This document shows, in pieces, positions 1 to 6,197 of a stretch of DNA of 7,196 nt. Numbering within the stretch: the first letter of the stretch is position 1; every line of letters begins with the position of its first letter. Position numbers and translations under genes: made by a program. The stretch is from positions 1 to 7,196 of the forward strand of contig CAIJTL010001028.1 in NCBI GenBank assembly GCA_903823545.1, given 5' to 3'. The notes beneath the pieces were generated by a model. It saw only the letters and a program-made list of their open reading frames with translations. It was not told the DNA's origin and ran no database searches. The stretch is from an uncultured Planctomycetaceae bacterium (GTDB taxonomy: Bacteria > Planctomycetota > Planctomycetia > Planctomycetales > Planctomycetaceae).

Positions 1-1104
1 GTTGCCGTCGCCGCCATTGAGATTGTCCGCACCGCCGCCGCCGTTGAGCGTGTCGTTCCCCGCTTGTCCCTGCAACGTGTCGTTGCCAGCGTTGCCTTCC
101 AGCGAGTCGGTCCCAGAACCACCCAACAGCGAATCGTTGTCGTCACCGCCAATGAGGCGATCATTACCCGCCTCCGCATTGAGCGTGTCGTTCCCCGAGT
201 TACCGCTCAACAGATCGTTGCCGAGTCCCCCCTTCAGGAAATCGTTACCGTCACCGCCACTGATGATGTCATTGCCCGCTTGTCCGTTGACTGTGTCGTT
301 GCCTGAACCACCCAGCAGACTGTCTGCGAACTCGCCGCCGAGAATCGAGTCGTTACCGTCATCGCCGAAGACCGTATCTATGCCGCCGTCGCCGTTGAGC
401 ACGTCGTCCCCGGCGTCACCGTGTATCAAATCTTCGCCATTACCTGCAAAGACATTGTCCACACCGCTGCCGCCAGAAATGCTGTCGTCACCATCACCGG
501 AATTGATGTTGTCATCGCCCGCTTCACCAGCGATCGAATCGTGTCCGTCGCCACCGCTGATGCTGTCGTTTCCCGGTCCGGCGTTGATGTCATCATCGCC
601 GTCGTTCCCAAGGATCGTGTCGCTCCCACCGAGCGCATTGATCGTGTCGTTGCCGTGACCACCGTCGATCTTGTCAGCTAAATCGAAGCTACCGATGATC
701 GTGTCGTCGCCGTTTCCAGAGTCGATCGAGATCGACGCTAAATCTGTAAAGGCGACGGAACTGACGCCGCTCAGATTGATCGTGTTACCGTCCTGGCCAC
801 CCACAATGATGATCGACTTCACGGCACTTGCGGCCGTGGTCGGCAAGCTGGTGACTGTCGTGTAGTTCACTCCGTCCGCTGACTGTTCCAAGCGGACGTT
901 GCCTCCCACTTCGCTGATTCGCACGCTGTCGCTATGCCCCAGTTGCAGTTCCAGATCCCCGGAAGCTTCCAAAAACAATGCGTTGATCGACAGCAGTTGC
1001 CGTTCTTCCAAACTCTCCGACGGAGCGATGGTGACAGCACGGCGACGCGGCGTCGCGGAATTCATCGACTTCCAAAATGCTTTCAACCAAGGTATGCGCT
1101 TCAC
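1..1104 (-). CDS. RTX-type calcium-binding repeat protein, N-terminal part (partial, runs off left edge)
   Basis: The reverse strand is open for 368 codons and continues past base 1. The first ~40 residues are basic and hydrophobic (KRIPWLKAFWKS, then PRRRAV) and lead into LEERQLLS near residue 32, an N-terminal motif common in large exported planctomycete proteins. Residues ~45-128 form a short beta-rich segment. From residue ~129 to the window edge there are about 26 nonapeptides of the GGxGxDxUx type (for example GGSGNDTVN, GGDGNDFLK), the RTX/haemolysin-type repeats that bind calcium and fold into a parallel beta-roll outside the cell. I chose GTG at 1104-1102 because AGGGGA lies 6 nt upstream; an in-frame stop sits at 1197-1195. 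ATG at 1065 is the alternative but would remove the hydrophobic lead. The function is probably a surface, matrix or adhesion protein; no catalytic domain is visible in this part. The RTX call is firm, the start less so. Confidence 0.9.
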   Translation of the reverse strand, partial: MKRIPWLKAFWKSMNSATPRRRAVTIAPSESLEERQLLSINALFLEASGDLELQLGHSDSVRISEVGGNVRLEQSADGVNYTTVTSLPTTAASAVKSIIIVGGQDGNTINLSGVSSVAFTDLASISIDSGNGDDTIIGSFDLADKIDGGHGNDTINALGGSDTILGNDGDDDINAGPGNDSISGGDGHDSIAGEAGDDNINSGDGDDSISGGSGVDNVFAGNGEDLIHGDAGDDVLNGDGGIDTVFGDDGNDSILGGEFADSLLGGSGNDTVNGQAGNDIISGGDGNDFLKGGLGNDLLSGNSGNDTLNAEAGNDRLIGGDDNDSLLGGSGTDSLEGNAGNDTLQGQAGNDTLNGGGGADNLNGGDGN

Positions 1105-1110
1105 GTTCGA

Positions 1111-1116
1111 TCCCCT
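1111..1116 (-). promoter_or_regulatory. Ribosome binding site supporting the GTG start of the RTX gene
   Basis: Read on the minus strand, AGGGGA lies 6 nt before the GTG at 1104. No comparable purine-rich site precedes the in-frame ATG at 1065, so this site decides the start choice. Confidence 0.5.
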
Positions 1117-1210
1117 GTCAGTTCTGGCAAACTCGTCCGACTGTTTCGCCCGAAGCAGCCACGCAAGACATTCCGGATTGGTAGACTTTGCGGATTATGC
1201 TGAGTTCTCA

Positions 1211-1230
1211 GGTTGGTCATCGGCCACTAC
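1211..1230 (-). repeat. Diverged reverse-strand copy of the element's flanking repeat
   Basis: On the minus strand this reads GTAGTGGCCG followed by ATGACCAACC. The plus strand at 1596-1619 reads GTAGTGGCCG, then six extra bases, then TGACCAAGC. The shared blocks suggest a third, shortened copy of the repeat. The 10-base core is exact; the second block is near-exact and displaced. Confidence 0.4.
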
Positions 1231-1364
1231 AACCGGCATAAGCGATAAAATCAGGCGCAATCGGAAAGGTCATCCCAGATGACCAACTCAGCGGACTCTG
1301 CCAGGTCGTTTGCACCTAACCGGCTTCAACAGCTATTGCCGGAGAGAGGCTGTGATTTCTCGCG

Positions 1365-1385
1365 GAGTAGGCGGTTCGCCTGCTC
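1365..1385. repeat. Small hairpin, 9-bp stem with 3-nt loop
   Basis: GAGTAGGCG and CGCCTGCTC pair across a GTT loop, with one non-Watson-Crick position (T-G, a wobble in plus-strand RNA). There is no T-tract on either side, so it does not look like an intrinsic terminator. It may be part of the repeat-rich character of this spacer or a chance palindrome. Confidence 0.35.
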
Positions 1386-1471
1386 AATGTTTCGCAAAAG
1401 AAGCAGTCGAGCCGCCGGTTCTACGACTGATTCACGGTCTCGGCACAATTTGCCGGAAGAGGAGCCGCCTC

Positions 1472-1487
1472 GTAGTGGCCGGTTCCT
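1472..1487 (+). repeat. Left flanking direct repeat
   Basis: GTAGTGGCCGGTTCCT; its last base is also the first base of the outer stem as counted from 1487. The matching copy is at 1596-1612. Confidence 0.7.
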
Positions 1488-1521
1488 AGTGGTCGAACAA
1501 CTTGAGATTGCGGGGTCGTAG

Positions 1522-1541
1522 TTCGGGTCTCCAGGCCCGAA
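1522..1541. repeat. Inner hairpin A
   Basis: TTCGGG (1522-1527) pairs perfectly with CCCGAA (1536-1541) around the 8-nt loop TCTCCAGG (1528-1535). The loop is the exact reverse complement of the loop of hairpin B, so the two could form a loop-loop contact or refold into one longer hairpin. Confidence 0.7.
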
Positions 1542-1542
1542 T

Positions 1543-1564
1543 GACCGGCCCTGGAGAGCCGGTC
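1543..1564. repeat. Inner hairpin B
   Basis: GACCGGC (1543-1549) pairs perfectly with GCCGGTC (1558-1564) around the 8-nt loop CCTGGAGA (1550-1557), which is exactly complementary to the loop of hairpin A. Confidence 0.7.
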
Positions 1565-1595
1565 TACCCCGCAATCTCAATTTGTCCAACCACTA

Positions 1596-1612
1596 GTAGT
1601 GGCCGGTTTCCT
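1596..1612 (+). repeat. Right flanking direct repeat
   Basis: GTAGTGGCCGGTTTCCT, identical to the left copy except for one inserted T. It starts exactly where the 30-base core of the right outer arm ends. Confidence 0.7.
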
Positions 1613-1720
1613 GACCAAGCCCCACGCTTTCGTCCGCAGATATCCCCATTCAAAGCGGGCCAACGATTCTCACCACAGCATCCGGGTTGTCATACGCGAG
1701 ACCGTCGGTCGGGCGGAGGT

Positions 1721-1736
1721 GTCTCGGTCAGGAGAC
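1721..1736. repeat. Short hairpin upstream of the kinase gene
   Basis: GTCTC (1721-1725) and GAGAC (1732-1736) are complementary around a 6-nt loop, within a stretch rich in GACCG and GGTC words (1698-1738). The stem is short; it may be a decayed repeat or chance. Confidence 0.25.
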
Positions 1737-1851
1737 CGGACACAACAGGTGCGTCTAATCGCCCTATCAAGCTGAGGTGCCGATCGGCGGATTGATTCGC
1801 TACAACTCCGCCCATTCATTCTGCCTCGTGCGTCAGGGATCGACGACTGCG

Positions 1852-3483
1852 ATGTTTACTGTTCGCCGCAAGTTGATGATGGGAGTCGGGCTGGTTCTGG
1901 CGATGGTCGGGACTTTGGCCGCGAGTAGCTTGTGGGCCATTCTTTCTTATCGAGAGGTCGTCAACGACTTAGACCGCAATCTCCGGCTGGTTCCGCAGCG
2001 GCACACGTTGATTGAATCGCTGACCGATTTGCATGAGCCACTATTGCCGACTTCTGACAAAGGTCGGCTCGCAAGACAGCAGATGTTCGAGGAGCGTTTG
2101 ATTGCCGCCGAAGCACAGCTAGCAGAAGAGTTGGTCAAACTGCGGAACCTGTCAGCGGCGGAATATCCTTCGACATTCGAGATCGCTCAGACGCGGTTGT
2201 GGGAGATCGACCACGGCCTGCAAGAACTGCGTGAGTTACTCCCTGATCTCGGTGATTCAAAAATCGCGGATGAAACCGTCGCCCGGCTGATGATCAAAGT
2301 GGCTGTCGTATCGGACATCGCGATGGGCTTGCCGGAATTTGGCACCGGCCTGACCGGCTTGCTGCGGTCGGCTCGCGAGACTTATTGGGCCAGTTTTTTG
2401 TGGGTCACGATCTCGACGGTGCTAGTCGTGCTGTTATTGGGTGGTGTCGTGATTGGCGGCTATCGCTGGATCTTTAAGCCGTGGGCCAAGTTGATCGAAG
2501 GGGCTTCACGCGTCGCTCAAGGGAAGTTTGAGTATCGCTTGCGGCTCAACACGAACGACGAATTCGCGGAACTGGCTGATTCGTTTAATCGCATGACGGC
2601 GAGGTTTGTCGAAATTCGCAACGATCTTGATCGGCAAGTTCACGAACGTACCGAGCAAATTTTGCGGCAAGAGCGGCTGGCGGGACTCGGCTTTCTCGCA
2701 GCGGGGATCGCTCACGAAATCAACAATCCACTGACAGCCATTCGCTGGACGAGCGAGTCCATGCTTTCACGCGTCGAAGCGTTATGCAAATCAGCAGCAC
2801 CACAAGATCGAGCGTTGGCAGAAAACTACTTGAAGATGATTCAATCGGAGGCCGCTCGCTGCCAGCAAATCACAGCGAAGCTGCTGGATTTCGCTCGGAG
2901 TGAAGGTGGAAAGCGTTCGCTGAATGACCTGACACTGATCATTCACGAGGTGATTAAACTTGTGCGAGCGATGAGCAAGTACCATCAATGTTCGATCGTC
3001 TTTGAACGATCGGCTCCTTGCATTCTCGAAATCGATGCCAATGAAATGAAGCAAGTCGTCCTCAACCTCGTCGCAAATGCGCTCGATGCCATGGAGGTGC
3101 CTGCAGCGTCCGATCGTCGAGTTCGCCTTGCCGGTCCGCAGTCAGTTGACATTACAAAACCAATTGAACCGACGACGGCGTCATCCGAATGGACCGCAAC
3201 GGGGCGGCTTGAAATTCGCTTGCAGGAATTTACCGATCACGTCGAAGTGGAATTCCAAGACACCGGTTGCGGCATGACACCCGAAGTGCTCCGAAACATC
3301 TTCGTCCCGTTCTACACAACAAAACCAAGCGGCCAAGGAACTGGACTCGGGCTTCCGATTAGCCATCGCATCGTCGCCGATCACAACGGTCGACTTGCTG
3401 CATCCAGCGATGGTCCGGGACACGGAAGCACGTTCCGTCTTAGCCTCCCTCGGTCAGCGCACGCTCAAGACGAAGCCGCCTAA
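1852..3483 (+). CDS. Membrane-bound sensor histidine kinase (HAMP-HisKA-HATPase_c)
   Basis: The 543-residue product is a complete inner-membrane two-component sensor that should autophosphorylate on histidine and pass phosphate to a response regulator. In order: membrane segment ~9-30; a mostly helical extracytoplasmic sensor region ~31-180; membrane segment ~182-207; HAMP ~208-260 (KPWAKLIEGASRVAQGKFEY); a charged coiled-coil linker; the HisKA H-box GIAHEINNPLTAIRW with phosphoacceptor H288 and E289; helix 2 ending in LLDFARSE. The ATP-binding domain has the N-box with N405 and N409, DTGCGM at 470-475, and FYTTKPSGQGTGLGLPI with the G-box at 496-500. The HEINNP and LLDFAR signatures resemble the NtrB/ZraS/AtoS group. 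I start at ATG 1852, placing a basic N-terminus directly before the first membrane helix; GTG 1777 would add 25 unconvincing residues. No strong ribosome site precedes 1852. The N-box to DTG spacing is longer than usual. No partner regulator is adjacent, so the ligand and partner are unknown. Confidence 0.93.
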   Translation: MFTVRRKLMMGVGLVLAMVGTLAASSLWAILSYREVVNDLDRNLRLVPQRHTLIESLTDLHEPLLPTSDKGRLARQQMFEERLIAAEAQLAEELVKLRNLSAAEYPSTFEIAQTRLWEIDHGLQELRELLPDLGDSKIADETVARLMIKVAVVSDIAMGLPEFGTGLTGLLRSARETYWASFLWVTISTVLVVLLLGGVVIGGYRWIFKPWAKLIEGASRVAQGKFEYRLRLNTNDEFAELADSFNRMTARFVEIRNDLDRQVHERTEQILRQERLAGLGFLAAGIAHEINNPLTAIRWTSESMLSRVEALCKSAAPQDRALAENYLKMIQSEAARCQQITAKLLDFARSEGGKRSLNDLTLIIHEVIKLVRAMSKYHQCSIVFERSAPCILEIDANEMKQVVLNLVANALDAMEVPAASDRRVRLAGPQSVDITKPIEPTTASSEWTATGRLEIRLQEFTDHVEVEFQDTGCGMTPEVLRNIFVPFYTTKPSGQGTGLGLPISHRIVADHNGRLAASSDGPGHGSTFRLSLPRSAHAQDEAA

Positions 3484-3510
3484 GCCACGAGTCTTGGCAA
3501 GCAGGCATAC

Positions 3511-6042
3511 CTATCGCTCAACCAGCCGCCGCGATCCGCGATTTGCAGGCATGATGATGATCTGCGGCGAGGTCTCTTCATCCGGCGACAGCGCATCGGC
3601 AATACGATATGTCGCTCGTGAACTGAGACCTGCGAAAATCACGACGCTGAAGCGATCGTTCCACGGATTCTCGCTGGCGGCAATGACTCCGCTATCGTGA
3701 TCGGCGAATGTCTCGCCGCGTACAGCGAATGATTGAGCTCCGAATTTCACCGGTGATTTTTCCGCCGCCTTCAACAGCAGTGGATTGCCTGTCGGTTCGC
3801 CGATGACCAACAGATGGTGATTCTTGAGATCTGCGTCGGTCACTTCGCGATCTGACTTCAGCGGCAAGTATGCGTTCCCGAATCGGCGAGCAACAGCTCG
3901 TTGTAGACGTTCTGCAATTTCACGATTGGCGACAAGGTTTGTGCTTCCGCCGAACACAATGAGAGCCTTGTCTAGCTCCATCTCAAATGAATGAACCGAC
4001 CAATGACCTCGGACGTAATCCTGCGCAGCAACGTCTCGATCAAACCATTTGCTGAAAATCGCCTTGGTGTTCGATGAGGCTTTCGATTCGTTCTCCCTGT
4101 TCTTTTCAAAGTGCGATCGAAATTCAGCAACGCCTGTTTCACGGTCAGCGTGCTTCAACCCAAACGAGTCCATTTGCCGAACAAACTCTTCCGCGCCGAG
4201 CGCATGTCGCAAATCCGCAAACATTGCAACATTTTGTCCGAGCACAATCGGATACCAATCTAAGCTGCGATGATCGGGCTTCGTCGCAGCAAGGGGAAAA
4301 TCGCGTCCGAGTCGTTGCCTCGCGGCCCACCAGTTTGATTGATAAGTAAAGAGTGCTACATCGACCGTGTCCTGAGCCGCTTGATCGAGCTTGTCTTCCT
4401 TCGAATCAGCTCGGAAAGCCTGTTCGAGGGCGACTAATTTCTCATATTCAGAAAACGCCGCCGCAAGTCCGAGGTCAGCATCACTCTTGGCACGCAACGT
4501 TCCTCGCCAAGCAAACGGATGCCGCTGCTCAAACTTCAAAGTCGGTTCTTTCGTTTCGTCATCGCTCGGAAAAGGTTCGTGATCGGCTACGTTCTTGGCC
4601 GCTTCAACCTTTGAAAGATCGAGCGTCCGAATCAGCGTCCAATCATTCGCGATCAAGGGTTTTGCATCGGGATCAGCAGCGAGCTCTTCCGCTGATGGCG
4701 TCCAGGCTTTGCCAAGCGGCGGACCAAAGAGTGCCCATGACGACAGATCTTTCGCCATCAGCGACGTCGTGAACTTCGCATCGCATGACGGATACCCGAC
4801 GATCGGCGGTGTCTGAAATGCCTCGAAGCCAAATGCCTCGGTCAGTCCCCCTTGTTGATGATGCTTGTCGAACAGTTTTAGCCACGCGGCATCGCGACGA
4901 GATGGATGTAGCGAGAGGTTCACCGGCTTTCCTCGAACGGACGGCACCGTATCAGAGAGCACGTCACGATCCTTTGGGCTGTTGCAACTCCAGTAAAAAC
5001 CTTTCGTGCCAGCGGGCCACTCGTCACGGCTGCTACGCCACAATTTTGTGTGCTTTGTTCCAAGTTCAAACATCGCGATCTCATTGGTCTTCGTGTCGGC
5101 AATGAGCCACTCGTTCGTGTAGAGGCCGTTGTTCTTCGTGCTCAGCGCAGCAACGACTTCATCGATCGTGTTCGAGTACTGAATCGCTCGCCGAATGCGT
5201 GACGATTCGGTTTCGCCGGTGGCATCGAAGAAGGTCTGATCAATCGTCGTTTCAGCGACAATCAAACCGCTCGCGGAGATGTAGTAGTCGAGCCCACTTT
5301 GAATGCCGCCTGGGAATGTCTGGCAAACAAAGCGATGTCCCTTCGACGGCGTGATGTCGAGCCACACATTGAAGTGCGGCACGAAACTCAAATCCGACAT
5401 CGTGATGTGCCCTAGCATCACGCCGCCCGTCGATTTGTCGGTCGCAGGCGTCGTCGCAACAAAGGCCGAACACATCTCGCGTTTCTTGATCGCGGGGGGC
5501 GATGCTTGGTGTCGATCAAATTTCAGCTCATCAATCCCAGTCGGAGTCGCCTGCAAGGCTGTCTCCAAAAAGCCAACTTCTACGTCAGAGTTCAGCGTGA
5601 CGATGTCCAAGAGATCGAGTCGTCGTCCATCAATCTTCGCACCAGCGACCGCCGCGCCATCGGCAATCCCCTTCATCTCTTCGAGGCATTCCACATCGTA
5701 TCGCCTGAGGAACGCCGTGTCGGTCAGGAGTCGGAGCGACTTCCACGCCGCCTCCGGATCTTTGTGACTGCGAACTCGGGCAGTGGTCTTGATGTAGTCC
5801 ACAATCTCGCGAGCCATCAACCGTCCGTGCTGAACTCCGCGCTGATACGGTGTCCCTTCAACGTGCAACACCAGCCAACCCGCCTGTGGATATTTCCAAG
5901 CCTTATCAAATCGCTGCACTGCAACGGGATCAGGACTGAAACCAACGTTCGACTGCGGCGATTCAGCTTTCACTGTCAAATCCGCCATTATGAGCGCTAA
6001 GGTCATACAGACCACAAGCTGAACCGCACTGTTCTTCGTCAT
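3511..6042 (-). CDS. Exported C45 / phospholipase-B-like Ntn-hydrolase with extra C-terminal regions
   Basis: The 843-residue product begins with a signal peptide (basic MTKN, hydrophobic ~6-22, likely cleavage after VKA at ~26). Residues ~45-430 match the C45 acyltransferase / phospholipase-B-like fold: GTPYQRGVQHG near 63, then EMCSAFVATT with C191 as likely autocatalytic nucleophile, then GHITMSD, the pair GLDYYISASGLIVAETTID, RIRRAIQYS, and NEWLIADTKTNEIAMFELG. This family cleaves itself and hydrolyses amide or ester bonds; the substrate cannot be read here. Residues ~510-670 are helical and faintly resemble the end of M1-peptidase domains (LRHALGAEEFVRQM, FRSHFE, FSKWFD) but contain no HExxH zinc site. 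Residues ~690-820 form an alpha/beta segment (ALIVFGGSTN, HLLVIGEPTGNPLL, VVIFAGLSSRATYR). I chose ATG 6042 because GGAG lies 8 nt upstream and the signal peptide then starts cleanly; ATG 6105 would bury it. The gene is convergent with the kinase, 27 bp apart. Confidence 0.85.
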   Translation of the reverse strand: MTKNSAVQLVVCMTLALIMADLTVKAESPQSNVGFSPDPVAVQRFDKAWKYPQAGWLVLHVEGTPYQRGVQHGRLMAREIVDYIKTTARVRSHKDPEAAWKSLRLLTDTAFLRRYDVECLEEMKGIADGAAVAGAKIDGRRLDLLDIVTLNSDVEVGFLETALQATPTGIDELKFDRHQASPPAIKKREMCSAFVATTPATDKSTGGVMLGHITMSDLSFVPHFNVWLDITPSKGHRFVCQTFPGGIQSGLDYYISASGLIVAETTIDQTFFDATGETESSRIRRAIQYSNTIDEVVAALSTKNNGLYTNEWLIADTKTNEIAMFELGTKHTKLWRSSRDEWPAGTKGFYWSCNSPKDRDVLSDTVPSVRGKPVNLSLHPSRRDAAWLKLFDKHHQQGGLTEAFGFEAFQTPPIVGYPSCDAKFTTSLMAKDLSSWALFGPPLGKAWTPSAEELAADPDAKPLIANDWTLIRTLDLSKVEAAKNVADHEPFPSDDETKEPTLKFEQRHPFAWRGTLRAKSDADLGLAAAFSEYEKLVALEQAFRADSKEDKLDQAAQDTVDVALFTYQSNWWAARQRLGRDFPLAATKPDHRSLDWYPIVLGQNVAMFADLRHALGAEEFVRQMDSFGLKHADRETGVAEFRSHFEKNRENESKASSNTKAIFSKWFDRDVAAQDYVRGHWSVHSFEMELDKALIVFGGSTNLVANREIAERLQRAVARRFGNAYLPLKSDREVTDADLKNHHLLVIGEPTGNPLLLKAAEKSPVKFGAQSFAVRGETFADHDSGVIAASENPWNDRFSVVIFAGLSSRATYRIADALSPDEETSPQIIIMPANRGSRRLVER

Positions 6043-6197
6043 TTGATTGGCTCCGTTCGCAGATCCACAGTCCATAATCTCGAATTGGCTGATCTCACTC
6101 AGCAAATAAGTTTTGATACGATGACGGCAGTTTAGGGGAGAGGCATTGCTCCGCTAAGCATGGGCCACGCTCCGTTCAAACTTGATGGAAGATTCCG
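6043..6197. promoter_or_regulatory. Divergent intergenic region between C45-like gene and gluQ
   Basis: These 155 bp separate two divergent genes and must contain, or lie close to, both promoters. The clear elements are the two ribosome sites: GGAG on the minus strand at 6054-6051 and GGAAG on the plus strand at 6187-6191. TTGATA at 6113-6118 resembles a -35 box for gluQ, but no -10 box stands at the right distance, so no promoter is called. Confidence 0.45.
6187..6191 (+). promoter_or_regulatory. Ribosome binding site supporting the TTG start of gluQ
   Basis: GGAAG lies 6 nt before TTG 6198. The reading frame is closed by TGA at 6183-6185, only 12 nt upstream of the TTG, and holds no ATG or GTG before the catalytic HVGN motif, so this site decides the start. 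Confidence 0.6.

Larger units (their letters stand above)
1472..1612. repeat. Composite inverted-repeat element (MITE/REP-like) flanked by direct repeats
   Basis: The outer arms at 1486-1516 and 1566-1596 are reverse complements over 31 bases with three mismatches. Between them lie two adjacent perfect hairpins (1522-1541 and 1543-1564). Directly abutting the arms on each side is a direct repeat, GTAGTGGCCGGTTCCT at 1472-1487 and the same with one extra T at 1596-1612. There is no open frame resembling a transposase, so if mobile it would be non-autonomous. Alternatives are a REP/BIME-type extragenic palindrome, a structured RNA, or a protein-binding cruciform. The structure is seen directly; its nature is inferred. 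It is a good candidate for a family dispersed elsewhere in the genome. Confidence 0.75.
1105..1851. other. Non-coding divergent intergenic region between RTX gene and histidine kinase
   Basis: This ~750-bp stretch separates two divergently oriented genes and should hold both promoters, but no clear -35/-10 pair stood out. It contains short open frames on both strands (1279-1521, 1326-1589, 1502-1795), none with a recognisable domain or convincing start; two of them run across most or all of the inverted-repeat element. What it does contain is secondary structure: a composite inverted-repeat element at 1472-1612, a small hairpin at 1365-1385, a short hairpin at 1721-1736 and a diverged reverse copy of the element's flanking repeat near 1211-1230. 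Confidence 0.7.

Noticed and set aside
2..658. Long plus-strand open frame of 218 codons rich in proline and serine
   Set aside because: It is the antisense shadow of the RTX repeats. The GGxGxD codons read in reverse give repeated SPP/SLP, and no domain or ribosome site supports it.
1..720. Regular 27-bp periodicity, possible CRISPR array or DNA satellite
   Set aside because: The units are not separated by unique spacers and translate in frame as RTX nonapeptides with synonymous variation, so this is coding repetition.
1326..1589. Minus-strand open frame of 87 codons containing LLRNIEQANRLLRE
   Set aside because: It runs through most of the inverted-repeat element, has no recognisable domain and no good ribosome site. 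A decayed gene fragment cannot be excluded but is not supported.
1502..1795. Plus-strand open frame of 97 codons ending just inside the kinase upstream region
   Set aside because: Most of its first third is the palindromic element; the product is arginine- and proline-rich with no domain.
1777..1851. GTG 1777 as the kinase start
   Set aside because: It adds 25 residues that match no kinase feature. ATG 1852 puts a short basic stretch directly before the first membrane helix.
3484..3510. Intrinsic terminator between the convergent kinase and hydrolase genes
   Set aside because: Only a 4-bp stem (GCCA/TGGC) is present and there is no T-tract.
3511..6042. Active M1 metallopeptidase domain in the large hydrolase
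   Set aside because: No HExxH motif exists in the protein; the resemblance is limited to helical motifs in the middle region.
6043..6105. ATG 6105 as the start of the C45-like protein
   Set aside because: It would place 21 polar residues before the signal peptide, whereas ATG 6042 has GGAG 8 nt upstream.
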